NCBI GenBank assembly: GCA_050943935.1
Contig: JBMNQC010000003.1
Coordinates: forward strand, 1-64,000
DNA length: 64,000 nt
Reading direction: 5' to 3'
From: Heteroscillospira sp050943935
Lineage (GTDB): Bacteria; Bacillota; Clostridia; Oscillospirales; Oscillospiraceae
Below are positions 8,072-16,030 of the stretch, in pieces (position 1 is the first letter of the stretch; every line of letters begins with the position of its first letter). Both the position numbers and the translations under genes were made by a program. The notes beneath the pieces were generated by a model that was not told the origin of the DNA, searched no databases, and saw nothing but the letters and a program-made list of their open reading frames with translations.

Positions 8072-9004
8072 ATGTCTACAACGGCTCTGGTGGCCAAGCT
8101 CACCATCTATATTCTGGCGGGCTATGTCACCGTTAAATCCGGCACAGTTTCCAAGGATTTCCACAAGCAATTCAGTTCCATGATAATGCTGGTGCCCATG
8201 CCCGCCCTCATTATCCGCTCTTTCTATAACACCGAACTGACGGCCGAGGCCATCAGCCAGTTTGGCAGCACTACTGTCTGCACCGTTGTAATGCTGTGCG
8301 CCCTGGGCGTGGTGGGATATTTCGCCAAGCGTCTGCACAAGGTGCCCAGCGAAGCCCACATCTGCGTTTACGGCATGATGACCAGCAACTTCAACTTCTT
8401 CGGTATGCCCATAGTGGAGGCGCTCTTCGGCAACGAGGGCATCTTTTACTACACCATACTCACCGCTCTGGCCCGTATAGTCTACTACGGCTTCCCCCCC
8501 TATCTGCTGGGCGACGGTCAGAAAGCCTCGCTCCCCGAGTTTATGCGCCAGATGATATGTCCGCCAATTGTAGCCATCTTCGTGGGCCTTGTGATATACC
8601 TGTTTCAGATTCCCCTGCCCACGGCAGTAGAGGGCGTTATGGACGGTCTTGCAAACACCGCCTCTCCCCTGGGCATGATGCTATGCGGCATGACCCTGGC
8701 CAACGCAAATCTGCGCGATGTGTTTACCCGCCCCATTATGGCCGTGATGTGCGTCCTGCGCCTGCTCATAGCCCCCGCCGTGGTGCTGGGCGCGTGCCTG
8801 CTGTGCGGCTTCCCCTCACTAGTCAGCAAGCTGGCCGTGGTATATTCCATGCTTCCCTTCGGCGCCCTGCTGCCCACCTTCGCAACCCGCTATTGCAGCG
8901 ACGAGCACTCGGCCATATACGGCAGCGTGCTGGTATCCATGTCCACAGTACTCAGCATTTTCTCCATACCGCTCTGGATATACATACTGGGCACCGTGCT
9001 TTAG
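8072..9004 (+). CDS. AEC-family permease (auxin efflux carrier fold)
   Basis: 310 residues with about ten hydrophobic helices in two halves. Typical AEC features are the N-terminal LAGYVTVKSG, the segment NFNFFGMPIVEALFG in the first half and LGMMLCGMTLANANL in the second. Bacterial AEC proteins export or exchange organic anions such as malate; the substrate cannot be read here. The start has AAGGAGG upstream. It stands 45 bases after argS and ends in a strong terminator, so it may be cotranscribed with argS or have its own promoter. No regulator is adjacent. Confidence 0.85.
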   Translation: MSTTALVAKLTIYILAGYVTVKSGTVSKDFHKQFSSMIMLVPMPALIIRSFYNTELTAEAISQFGSTTVCTVVMLCALGVVGYFAKRLHKVPSEAHICVYGMMTSNFNFFGMPIVEALFGNEGIFYYTILTALARIVYYGFPPYLLGDGQKASLPEFMRQMICPPIVAIFVGLVIYLFQIPLPTAVEGVMDGLANTASPLGMMLCGMTLANANLRDVFTRPIMAVMCVLRLLIAPAVVLGACLLCGFPSLVSKLAVVYSMLPFGALLPTFATRYCSDEHSAIYGSVLVSMSTVLSIFSIPLWIYILGTVL

Positions 9005-9013
9005 CTTCAATCC

Positions 9014-9041
9014 AAAAGCCCGCCCGAACCGGCGGGCTTTT
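9014..9041 (+). terminator. intrinsic terminator after AEC permease
   Basis: Stem AAAAGCCCGCC / GGCGGGCTTTT with a 6-base loop, followed by TG. It begins 10 bases after the stop codon. Confidence 0.88.
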
Positions 9042-9072
9042 GTCATAAACCCCATACGCTAGGAGGTAAACC

Positions 9073-10230
9073 ATGTTCAAAAATCTTAACTCCGTCTTTC
9101 TCCTGGACGGCGCAACCGGTACCGAGCTGCAGAAGCGCGGCATGGAGAGGGGCGTCTGCCCCGAAAAATGGGTGCTTGAGCACCCCGCCGCCATTCAGGA
9201 GATCCAGCGCGCCTACGCCGCCGCAGGCAGCATGGCGGTATACGCCCCCACCTTCGGTGCAAACCGCGCCAGCTTGAAGAGCCACGGCTTCAATGCCGAC
9301 GTGCGCTCTCTCTGCCGCGACCTTGTGGCCATATCCCGTGACGCCGTACCGGGCAGCGTGCTGGTGGCCGGCGACCTCGCCCCCACGGGCCTGCAGCTCA
9401 TGCCCTACGGCACCGCGGACTTTGAGGAGCTGGTGGACATCTATACCGAGCAGGCCGCCGCCCTTGAGGAGGCGGGAGTGGACTTCTTCGCCGTTGAGAC
9501 CCAGATGTCCATCCCGGAGGCCCGGGCTGCGCTCATTGCAGTAAAGAGCGTAAGCGCAAAGCCCGCAATCGTCAGCTTCTCCTGCGGGGACAGCGGACGC
9601 AGCGTCATGGGCTCAGACCTTGTATCCGGTCTGCTGTGTATGCAGGAACTGGGCGCCGACGCCTACGGCATTAACTGCTGCGGCGATCTTAAGCTCATGG
9701 AGAAGTTGCTGAACCGTATGCGCGGATATTCCGGCATCCCCCTTATCGCCAAGCCCAACGCCGGCAAGCCCGAGCTTATTGACGGAGAGGCCCGCTACCG
9801 TATGACCCCCGCCGGCTTTGCCGACGAGGCTCTGGGCCTGGTCCAGAGCGGCGCGGCACTTATCGGCGGCTGCTGCGGCACCTGTGACGCCCATATTGCC
9901 GCTCTGGCGGGCGCTGTGGCGGATGTGCATCCGTACACCCCTGCGCCCTCCGCCGTGTCTGTGGCCGCGTCTCAGACCCGCGTGGCGGAAATCGACGGGG
10001 ATACCGAAATAGTCCCCGTGGAAATAAACGACGATATTCTGGAGAGCATGGCCGAGGCCATGGGCGAGGGAGCGGAGCTTATCCGCCTGCACATACGGGA
10101 CGAAAACGACATAGAAACCGTAGACGAAAACCAGTACGGCCTCAGCCTGCCCCTGAGCGTCAGCTTTGCCGACGCCGTACTGCGGGAGAAATTCCTGCGG
10201 GTCTACCACGGAAAAGCTGTGGAGGAATAA
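9073..10230 (+). CDS. homocysteine S-methyltransferase family protein with C-terminal extension
   Basis: 385 residues. The N-terminal 285 form the zinc-dependent barrel shared by betaine-homocysteine methyltransferase, MmuM and the first MetH domain: LLDGATGTELQKRG, then APTFGANR. Zinc ligands are Cys202 (in GINCCGD) and Cys267-Cys268 (in IGGCCGTCDAH). The enzyme probably transfers a methyl group to homocysteine; the donor is not evident. Residues from about 290 on form an acidic extension that I do not recognise and that lacks cobalamin or folate motifs. The ATG has AGGAGG upstream. Two zinc-ribbon genes follow at once, perhaps in one operon. Confidence 0.85.
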   Translation: MFKNLNSVFLLDGATGTELQKRGMERGVCPEKWVLEHPAAIQEIQRAYAAAGSMAVYAPTFGANRASLKSHGFNADVRSLCRDLVAISRDAVPGSVLVAGDLAPTGLQLMPYGTADFEELVDIYTEQAAALEEAGVDFFAVETQMSIPEARAALIAVKSVSAKPAIVSFSCGDSGRSVMGSDLVSGLLCMQELGADAYGINCCGDLKLMEKLLNRMRGYSGIPLIAKPNAGKPELIDGEARYRMTPAGFADEALGLVQSGAALIGGCCGTCDAHIAALAGAVADVHPYTPAPSAVSVAASQTRVAEIDGDTEIVPVEINDDILESMAEAMGEGAELIRLHIRDENDIETVDENQYGLSLPLSVSFADAVLREKFLRVYHGKAVEE

Positions 10231-10231
10231 T

Positions 10232-10525
10232 ATGCGCAAGCTAAACTGTCTGCGCTGCGGAGCTGAAATGAACCATATCTCGGACAAGACCTTTCAGCTT
10301 GGTCAGACCGGCTGGTTCCTGGGCGACCTGCCCAATCTTCTGGCCGGAGGTATGCGTATGTCCATATACGCCTGCCCCGACTGCGGCAAGCTGGAATTCT
10401 ACGCCGCCGACGAGGTGACCTGCGCCGATGGTATACAACAGGTGAAGTGCCCCAACTGCGGCAAAACGCACGACATGGATTACCCCAAATGTCCCTTCTG
10501 CAAATATGACTATACGAACAGATAA
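10232..10525 (+). CDS. zinc-ribbon protein, first of a tandem pair
   Basis: 97 residues starting MRKLNCLRCGAEM, with CxxC pairs at the N-terminus (CLRC), middle (CPDC) and C-terminus (CPNC and CPFC). The N-terminal half is clearly homologous to the next gene: both have a GAEM/GGEM cysteine knuckle, a KTFQLG motif, then a second CPxCGKxE(F/L)YA knuckle. GGAGG lies 6 bases before the ATG, which is 1 base after the preceding stop. The role is unknown; such proteins often bind zinc for structure or regulation. No membrane segment or DNA-binding helix is visible. Confidence 0.8.
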   Translation: MRKLNCLRCGAEMNHISDKTFQLGQTGWFLGDLPNLLAGGMRMSIYACPDCGKLEFYAADEVTCADGIQQVKCPNCGKTHDMDYPKCPFCKYDYTNR

Positions 10526-10535
10526 GGAGGCGCAC

Positions 10536-10970
10536 ATGGCACAGCGTATTTGTCCCGCCTGCGGCGGAGAGATGAAGTCCCTGGGCACCAAGACATTTCA
10601 GCTTGGAGCCGAAAAATTCTTCAGCTTTTTTGACGAGCACCTTATTCAGGGCGGCATAGATTTTGAAATCTGCGTCTGCCCCGGCTGCGGCAAGGTGGAG
10701 CTCTACGCCAGCCTGCCTCCGGAGGAGTACATAGAGCAGTACCGGGAGCACACGCAGGAAGAGCTGTACCCCAAGCCCGAACCTGTGACCTGTTCCAAAT
10801 GCGGCAAGGAGCTCACAAACCTTACTCAGTTCATCTGCCCCCATTGCGGCCACGATTACCGCTCGGACCTCCATGGCAAAAAGCCGAAAACCGAGAAAGA
10901 CGGAGAGCCCCGGGAAAAATCCGGATTCTGGAATAAATTTGGTAAAAAAGACAGCCACGACCCTTGGTAA
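10536..10970 (+). CDS. zinc-ribbon protein, second of a tandem pair
   Basis: 144 residues, paralogous to the upstream zinc-ribbon gene. It has the cysteine pairs CPAC, CPGC, CSKC and CPHC, so two ribbons can form, and shares KTFQLGAEKFF and the CGKVELYA knuckle. The C-terminal 40 residues are charged and lysine-rich (KKPKTEKDGE), likely disordered. The start is set by AAGGAGG 6 bases upstream. No function is assigned. The pair probably arose by local duplication. Confidence 0.78.
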   Translation: MAQRICPACGGEMKSLGTKTFQLGAEKFFSFFDEHLIQGGIDFEICVCPGCGKVELYASLPPEEYIEQYREHTQEELYPKPEPVTCSKCGKELTNLTQFICPHCGHDYRSDLHGKKPKTEKDGEPREKSGFWNKFGKKDSHDPW

Positions 10971-11032
10971 AGGCAGCAGCTTATAAGGAAATATCACAAA
11001 AACCATGAGCTATGCCGGGTAAACGAAAGAAA

Positions 11033-11086
11033 AAACAACTCTATGTGATTGAGAGATCTTTCGCATGGAGTTGTTTCTGTTATAAT
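11033..11086 (+). promoter_or_regulatory. inverted repeat and -10 upstream of lysR gene
   Basis: AAACAACTCTATG (11033-11045) and CATGGAGTTGTTT (11064-11076) form a 13-base inverted repeat with one mismatch, followed by a perfect -10, TATAAT, at 11081-11086. The position fits an autoregulatory LysR site. No good -35 is visible, as expected for an activator- or repressor-dependent promoter. Confidence 0.5.
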
Positions 11087-11116
11087 AAAGGCAAGTTATA
11101 TCGGGAGGGCGCAAAA

Positions 11117-11983
11117 ATGGAGCTACGAGTATTAAACTACTTTTTAATGGTCGCCAGAGAAGAAAACATCACAAAGGCCGCACAGCTTTTACATCTTACA
11201 CAGCCCACACTCTCCCGCCAGCTTATGCAGCTTGAGGAAGAATTGGGTGTTAAACTGTTTCACCGAAGCAAGCACAGCATTATTCTTACAGAGGAAGGAA
11301 TGCTGCTGAAACGCCGGGCACAGGAGTTGGTTTCTCTCTCTGAAAAGACCGTACAGGAACTGTCCCGCAGAGACTCTGTCCTATCCGGTGAAATTGCCAT
11401 CGGATGCGGCGAAACAAAAAGCATGTCCTATCTTTCTGAACAGATGGTAGCATTGCGGACGCAATATCCGCTTGTTCAATTTCAAATTCATAGCGCCACG
11501 GCGGATGACATCAAGGAGCGGATTGAAAAAGGGACTTTGGATATGGGGCTTCTGTGCGAGCCTGTTGACATCGGAAAATATGAGTTTATTCGTATGCCCC
11601 TGAAAGAAAAGTGGGGTATTCTGGTACCGGAAGATTCTCCGCTGGCAGAGAAAAAATTTGTGACGCCGAAAGATTTAACGACTGTTCCTCTTTTGATTTC
11701 TCGACGTGAATCGGTAAAAAACGAGCTTTCCAGCTGGTTCGGAGACTATTATGACCAGCTTCAGATTGCTGCAAGCTTTAATTTGATTATCAACGCCGCC
11801 ACAATGGTAAAATGCCGCGCCGGAGCTGCCACGTGCTTCGACCTTGGGGTCACTTATGACGGGCTGCGGTTCATTCCCTTTTCTCCTGTTTTGGAAACAG
11901 GCTCCGTATTGGTATGGAAAAAGAATCAGGTTCTGTCTCCTGCCACATCTTATTTTATCAAGCAACTAAGAAATGCGTTTTAA
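11117..11983 (+). CDS. LysR-family transcriptional regulator
   Basis: 288 residues. The N-terminal winged helix-turn-helix is clear (VAREENITKAAQLLHLTQ followed by PTLSRQLMQLEEELGVKLFHR), and residues from about 90 on form the periplasmic-binding-like effector domain. The ATG at 11117 is set by GGGAGGG 7 bases upstream. GC content is visibly lower and codon use more AT-rich than in the genes to the left, suggesting acquisition together with the redox genes downstream. It is separated from those genes by a terminator, so it is likely a separate transcript that controls them. The effector is unknown. Confidence 0.9.
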   Translation: MELRVLNYFLMVAREENITKAAQLLHLTQPTLSRQLMQLEEELGVKLFHRSKHSIILTEEGMLLKRRAQELVSLSEKTVQELSRRDSVLSGEIAIGCGETKSMSYLSEQMVALRTQYPLVQFQIHSATADDIKERIEKGTLDMGLLCEPVDIGKYEFIRMPLKEKWGILVPEDSPLAEKKFVTPKDLTTVPLLISRRESVKNELSSWFGDYYDQLQIAASFNLIINAATMVKCRAGAATCFDLGVTYDGLRFIPFSPVLETGSVLVWKKNQVLSPATSYFIKQLRNAF

Positions 11984-12034
11984 GCATTTTTAAAGATGTG
12001 ATATAGGTATTTTACATTTATTAATAAGGGCATT

Positions 12035-12073
12035 AAAATATAGGCGTCCCCATAAGGGGCGCCTATATTTTTT
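12035..12073 (+). terminator. intrinsic terminator after lysR gene
   Basis: Stem AAATATAGGCG-CCCC / GGGG-CGCCTATATTT with one bulged T and an ATAA loop, followed by a T run. Confidence 0.85.
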
Positions 12074-12107
12074 CAAATTCGTTAGCGGGAGGAAAGGCAA
12101 TTGCACA

Positions 12108-12467
12108 ATGACAATCCATGAGGCAAGTGAGAAATATAAAATTCCCATAGAGATTCTCCAGGAATATGAGCGCTGGGGACTATGCGCAAGCGTGAAAAAG
12201 CTTATGGGCAGCTGGCATTATGACGACCGGGATTTGGAGCACCTCAGTCTGATTATGACGCTCCATGATATCGGTTTTACCAGCGAAGATGTCGAAACCT
12301 ATATGCGACTTCTATTGGAAGGAGCAGGCACGGAAGTCAAGCGCCTGCAAATGCTGAACCAAAAGAGAAGCCAGACTCTTGACGAAATCCATTTCAAGGA
12401 AAAGCAGATGGATAATCTTGACTATCTCAGGCACAAAATACGGAAGAATCAAAAAGGGGGCATATGA
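12108..12467 (+). CDS. MerR-family transcriptional regulator
   Basis: 119 residues. The N-terminal segment TIHEASEKYKIPIEILQEYE, then RWGLCA, WHYDDRDLEHLSLIMTLHDIGF, is the MerR winged helix, followed by a dimerising helix (residues 75-115). There is no C-terminal cysteine-rich metal loop, so it is probably a small-molecule or redox-linked member. GGGAGGAAAGG precedes the ATG. Its stop overlaps the cupin start (ATGA), so it is the first gene of the redox module and may regulate it together with the upstream LysR protein. Confidence 0.85.
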   Translation: MTIHEASEKYKIPIEILQEYERWGLCASVKKLMGSWHYDDRDLEHLSLIMTLHDIGFTSEDVETYMRLLLEGAGTEVKRLQMLNQKRSQTLDEIHFKEKQMDNLDYLRHKIRKNQKGGI

Positions 12468-12901
12468 AAGATATGAAAAAAGAAAGCTTTGAACAGGCCA
12501 ATATATTTGGGAAAGGTTTTCCCAATGATGCGTATGCACAATATTTTACTGGAAATTCGTTTTTGAATCCCTTGACAAATCCGCAGGAATGCCCGGTATT
12601 TCTGGCGAATGTGACCTTTGAACCGGGATGCCGCAACAACTGGCACATCCATCATGGGGATAAAGGCGGCGGACAGCTTTTAATCTGTACGGCCGGCGAA
12701 GGCTGGTATCAGGAAGAGGGAAAAGCCGCCATCAGTCTGACGCCGGGTACCGTAATTACAATTCCCCCGGAGGTAAAGCATTGGCACGGCGCAAAAACAG
12801 ATTCCTGGTTCAGCCACATTGCAGTTGAAGTCCCCGGCGAAAACACCGGCAACGAGTGGTGCGAGCCGGTATCTGATGATGAATATGCAAAATTAAAATA
12901 A
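12464..12901 (+). CDS. cupin-domain protein
   Basis: 145 residues with one conserved beta-barrel cupin. Motif 1 includes NWHIHHGDKGGGQLLICTAGEG (two histidines and a later acidic residue) and motif 2 includes PPEVKHWHGA, giving a typical metal site. In related gut clusters such cupins sit beside carboxymuconolactone decarboxylase-family proteins and flavodoxins. Substrate unknown. The start overlaps the MerR stop by four bases. Confidence 0.85.
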   Translation: MKDMKKESFEQANIFGKGFPNDAYAQYFTGNSFLNPLTNPQECPVFLANVTFEPGCRNNWHIHHGDKGGGQLLICTAGEGWYQEEGKAAISLTPGTVITIPPEVKHWHGAKTDSWFSHIAVEVPGENTGNEWCEPVSDDEYAKLK

Positions 12902-12949
12902 GGCACACATGACGACAGATAAAATTGAGTTAAGAAAGAAGGAACACTT

Positions 12950-13423
12950 ATGGGCAAAAGTATCGTTATGTTTTATACATGGTCTGGTCATACCAGAAAA
13001 ATGGCAGAAATCATCGCCGGGCTGACAGGCGCCGACCTGCTGGAAATTGAGCCTGTAACGCCGTATTCCAAGAGCTATAACGCCGTTGTAAATCAGGCGA
13101 AGAATGAAATTAAAACAGGGTATCTTCCTGCAATAAAGCCGGCAGAAATTGATTTATCGCTGTATGATGTGGTCTACATCGGCACGCCGATTTGGTGGGG
13201 AACCATGGCTCCGCCCCTGGCAGCCTGCCTGAGCAGCCGGAATTTTGTTGGAAAAACTGTCATGCCGTTCAGCACCCACGGTGGCGGCGGTAAAGGCCAT
13301 GCTGACCGTGATATGGAAAAACTGTGTGCAGGAGCCAGTATAAAACCGATGTACACCGCTTATGAAGGCGGCGCTGCAGCTGAGAAAGAAATGGCTGAAT
13401 GGATTCAAAACAATTTGAAATAA
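12950..13423 (+). CDS. flavodoxin
   Basis: 157 residues, soluble. The FMN phosphate loop is MFYTWSGHTRKMAEII near the N-terminus; the segments YIGTPIWWGTMAPPL and PFSTHGGGG form the ring-binding loops. It is a low-potential one- or two-electron carrier. It is paralogous to the lipoprotein flavodoxin in the next gene, so one carrier is cytoplasmic and the other outside the membrane. AAGAAGGAA precedes the ATG. Confidence 0.88.
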   Translation: MGKSIVMFYTWSGHTRKMAEIIAGLTGADLLEIEPVTPYSKSYNAVVNQAKNEIKTGYLPAIKPAEIDLSLYDVVYIGTPIWWGTMAPPLAACLSSRNFVGKTVMPFSTHGGGGKGHADRDMEKLCAGASIKPMYTAYEGGAAAEKEMAEWIQNNLK

Positions 13424-13438
13424 GTTAAGGAGCACAAT

Positions 13439-14095
13439 ATGATAAAAAGAATTTTTGCTATTATGGCCGCTTGTCTGCTGGTATTTTCTCTGACCGCCTG
13501 CGGCGGCAATTCCAAAACTGAGGCGCCCTCTTCTGACGAACCGGAAGCTGGGACTACCTCCACCCCCGCCCCGGAGTCCCCGAAGCCGTTTGAAGAAGAA
13601 ACCGCTGTACCAGCAGAGACGGCAACAAAGGAGCTTGTTGTTTATTTCTCCTGGTCCGGCAACACCAAGGGTGTCGCACAGGAAATCGCCAATCAGACCG
13701 GAGCCGATATTTTTGAAATCACTCCGGAGACGCCTTACAGCGATGACTACGATACTGTTGTAGACCTCGCCCGGCAGGAGCAGAGTGACAATGCACGCCC
13801 GGTAATTTCCGGCACCATTGAAAACCTTGAGGATTATGATGTGATTTATGTTGGCTATCCCAACTGGTGGGGCGACATGCCTATGATTCTGTACACCTTC
13901 TTTGATATCTACGACCTTTCCGGCAAAACCATCGCGCCCTTCTGTACCAGCGGCGGCAGCGGGCTGTCCAATACGGTATCGGAAATCCAGTCTCTGGAGC
14001 CGGATGCAGCAGTAATCGAGGGACTTCATATCAGAGACAGCTCTGCTGACTCCCCCGCCGAAGCTGTTGCCGGTTGGCTTCAGGCAATAGAATAA
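13439..14095 (+). CDS. flavodoxin-domain lipoprotein
   Basis: 218 residues. Residues 1-20 are a lipoprotein signal peptide ending in the lipobox FSLTAC (Cys21), followed by a Thr/Pro/Glu-rich linker of about 40 residues and then a flavodoxin domain: VVYFSWSGNTKGVAQEI, YVGYPNWWGDMP, PFCTSGGSG. The protein should be anchored to the outer face of the membrane, an unusual place for a flavodoxin. It starts 15 bases after the cytoplasmic flavodoxin. With the DUF4405 membrane protein, a route carrying electrons across the membrane is possible; this is inference. Confidence 0.85.
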   Translation: MIKRIFAIMAACLLVFSLTACGGNSKTEAPSSDEPEAGTTSTPAPESPKPFEEETAVPAETATKELVVYFSWSGNTKGVAQEIANQTGADIFEITPETPYSDDYDTVVDLARQEQSDNARPVISGTIENLEDYDVIYVGYPNWWGDMPMILYTFFDIYDLSGKTIAPFCTSGGSGLSNTVSEIQSLEPDAAVIEGLHIRDSSADSPAEAVAGWLQAIE

Positions 14096-14108
14096 GGAGG
14101 CGCATTTT

Positions 14109-14810
14109 ATGAATCGAGCAGAAATCAGCGAATTTGACCCTGAATTTATGGAAATAGCAAATCGTTTTCTCAACAAAGATGTGATGAGCCGATCCGGTCT
14201 TACCGATGTGCAGAAGTCCTTGGTAATTATTACCGCTTTAACGGCAACACAGACCTGGAAAGCACTTCCCCAATATACAAAGTCAGCTCTTGCTATGGGA
14301 GCCAGCCCGGAAGAAATTAAAGAGACCTTGTATCAATGTGCACCCTATATCGGAATTGAAAAGGTGCGGTGCGCCTTGGATGAAGTCAACCCGGCGTTTC
14401 AGGCCGCCGGAATTGACTTCCCCCTTCCAAAGCAGGGCACAGTCACAGAGGATACCCGTTTTGAGAAAGGGCTTGCCGTTCAGCAGAAAATTTTCGGGGA
14501 GGAAAATATCAGCAATATGCGCGCCGCCGCTCCGGCGGAGCTGAAGCACATCCAGGATTATTTATCCGACTACTGCTTTGGAGATTTTTATACCAGAGGC
14601 GCCCTTGACCTCAGAATGCGTGAATTGATTACCTTCTGCGCCATCTGCTCTCTGGGCGGCTGCGAGCCCCAGGCGAAAGCTCATGCCGGAGCTAATCTAA
14701 ACGTGGGAAATACCCGTGAAATGCTGATAGATGCTATCACCCTGTGCCTGCCGTTTATCGGTTTTCCCCGAACCTTAAATGCGATTGCCTGTATTAGTCA
14801 GGTCTGTTAG
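14109..14810 (+). CDS. carboxymuconolactone decarboxylase-family protein, two repeats
   Basis: 233 residues with two helical CMD/AhpD-like units, residues about 20-105 and 140-225. The first contains KSLVIITALTATQTWKALP and the second LRMRELITFCAICSLGGCEP, where the CxxxxxC pair and the nearby AKAHAGANL could be redox-active or catalytic. The family includes decarboxylases and AhpD-like disulfide enzymes, so substrate and reaction cannot be read. It lies in the flavodoxin module with AAGGAGG before the start, in one operon with its neighbours. Confidence 0.82.
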   Translation: MNRAEISEFDPEFMEIANRFLNKDVMSRSGLTDVQKSLVIITALTATQTWKALPQYTKSALAMGASPEEIKETLYQCAPYIGIEKVRCALDEVNPAFQAAGIDFPLPKQGTVTEDTRFEKGLAVQQKIFGEENISNMRAAAPAELKHIQDYLSDYCFGDFYTRGALDLRMRELITFCAICSLGGCEPQAKAHAGANLNVGNTREMLIDAITLCLPFIGFPRTLNAIACISQVC

Positions 14811-14822
14811 GCGGCAGTCCGG

Positions 14823-15512
14823 ATGAAGCCGAAAGCAGTTCTAAAATTACTTACGGATATTCTGATGACATTGGCCTTGATGGTTCTCATGGGATTTCAG
14901 TTCTGGGGCGCCAAAGCTCATGAATGGGCCGGCGTCGGGCTATTGGCATTATTTCTTCTCCACCATTTTCTGAATGGCCGCTGGCACAGGAATTTATTTC
15001 AGGGAAATTATACATACCTGCGTATCTGCGGAGCCATTGTAAATATACTTCTGTTTATAGTGACGCTTCTGCTGGCGTACAGCAGTATTGTGATATCCCG
15101 ATATGTATTTGATTTCCTTGAAATCAGCGTCGGCATGTCTAAGGCAAGAAGGATTCATATTCAGGCATCTTACTGGGGCTTCATCCTTATGGGCGCACAC
15201 CTGGGTCTGCATTGGTGCATGATTCTCGGAATGGTCAAAAAGCCCAAGCGCAATAAGCTGATTCCTTCGTTTGCGCCGTCCTTGCTTGGAGCTTTAACAG
15301 CAGCCTATGGCGCGTATGTATTTATTAAAAGAAACTTTCTGACCTATATGCTTCTAAAGTCAGAATTTGTGTTCATGGACTACAGCGAACAGCCGCTTTT
15401 GTTTTATCTTGACTATCTGGCGCTGCTGGGCCTGTTTGTTTTTATCTTTCACTACCTAGGAAAAATTCTGCGAAAAAACAGGGCATCCAAAAAGCCGGAG
15501 GCAACACCATGA
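14823..15512 (+). CDS. DUF4405 membrane protein, cytochrome b-like
   Basis: 229 residues with about six membrane helices. The N-terminal four carry histidines in positions expected for bis-histidine haem ligation: LLHHFLNGRWHRN in helix 2 and GAHLGLHWCM in helix 4. These are the features of DUF4405/cytochrome b561-like proteins. The C-terminal part holds two more helices. It closes the redox module and starts 12 bases after the CMD gene. A role in passing electrons between quinone and the flavodoxin lipoprotein is plausible but unproven. Its stop overlaps a possible short frame (ATGA). Confidence 0.78.
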   Translation: MKPKAVLKLLTDILMTLALMVLMGFQFWGAKAHEWAGVGLLALFLLHHFLNGRWHRNLFQGNYTYLRICGAIVNILLFIVTLLLAYSSIVISRYVFDFLEISVGMSKARRIHIQASYWGFILMGAHLGLHWCMILGMVKKPKRNKLIPSFAPSLLGALTAAYGAYVFIKRNFLTYMLLKSEFVFMDYSEQPLLFYLDYLALLGLFVFIFHYLGKILRKNRASKKPEATP

Positions 15513-15628
15513 AAAAAAATCCTCTCCGTTTTACCGGTACGCCGCATTGTATTTGGCTGCGCATTTCAGTTGAGCGGACAATACATATTTATTATATTTA
15601 TATAAACTTTTTCCATGGATGCAATTGA
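15509..15628 (+). other. possible 39-residue coupled ORF or gene remnant
   Basis: An ATG overlapping the DUF4405 stop (ATGA) opens a frame of 39 codons beginning MKKNPLRFTG. It ends in a TGA lying inside the -35 box of the next promoter, and codon use degenerates into AT-rich sequence after about 20 codons. It may be the surviving start of a deleted gene rather than a functional protein. Confidence 0.25.
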
Positions 15629-15742
15629 CAATTCCAAATGCTGTGTTATAATCAAATTGTGAGAATCTCTTAAATATAATTTTCATCGCTATTCCAATTT
15701 GTACACTTGTGCTATTTCAGCGTGCCGTTTTATCGGTACGTC
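15526..15742 (+). repeat. imperfect direct repeat pair flanking the AbrB promoter
   Basis: CCGTTTTACCGGTACGCC at 15526-15543 and CCGTTTTATCGGTACGTC at 15725-15742 match at 16 of 18 positions, 199 bases apart. They bracket the abrB promoter. They could be regulator sites or the footprint of a past insertion or deletion. Confidence 0.5.
15625..15652 (+). promoter_or_regulatory. consensus promoter of the AbrB-type gene
   Basis: Perfect TTGACA (15625-15630) and perfect TATAAT (15647-15652) with a 16-base spacer. This predicts a 5' leader of roughly 120 bases before the gene, within which the second copy of the direct repeat lies. Confidence 0.85.
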
Positions 15743-15779
15743 AAGATAATAGAAAAATGCAGCATAAGGAGTGATCCAC

Positions 15780-16025
15780 ATGAAAGCCACCGGCATCGTC
15801 AGAAAAGTTGACGATTTGGGGCGGATAGTTCTCCCAATCGAGCTGCGCAGATCCCTGGGGATCGACGTAAAAGATCCCATCGAAATCTACGTGGACGATG
15901 ACACGATCATGCTCCGAAAGCACGACCCCGCCTGCGTTTTCTGCGGTGGAACAAAGGAAATCCTGAACTACCGCGGAAAAAACATCTGCGCTGAATGCGC
16001 AAAAGAACTCTCCAGCGAAATATAG
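15780..16025 (+). CDS. AbrB/SpoVT-family transition-state regulator
   Basis: 81 residues. The N-terminal 50 form the swapped-hairpin AbrB DNA-binding domain (MKATGIVRKVDDLGRIVLPI, then ELRRSLGI). The C-terminal 30 carry two cysteine pairs, CVFC and CAEC, that could bind zinc. Such proteins control stationary-phase and sporulation genes. The ATG at 15780 is chosen for AAGGAGTG at the right distance; an in-frame GTG at 15771 overlaps that site. It is monocistronic with a very strong promoter and terminator, which argues for high expression. Confidence 0.9.
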   Translation: MKATGIVRKVDDLGRIVLPIELRRSLGIDVKDPIEIYVDDDTIMLRKHDPACVFCGGTKEILNYRGKNICAECAKELSSEI

Positions 16026-16030
16026 CAAAC

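Noticed and set aside
9005..9072. SAM riboswitch upstream of the homocysteine methyltransferase-family gene
   Set aside because: Only 68 bases separate the genes and these hold a terminator and a ribosome site, too little for an S-box aptamer.
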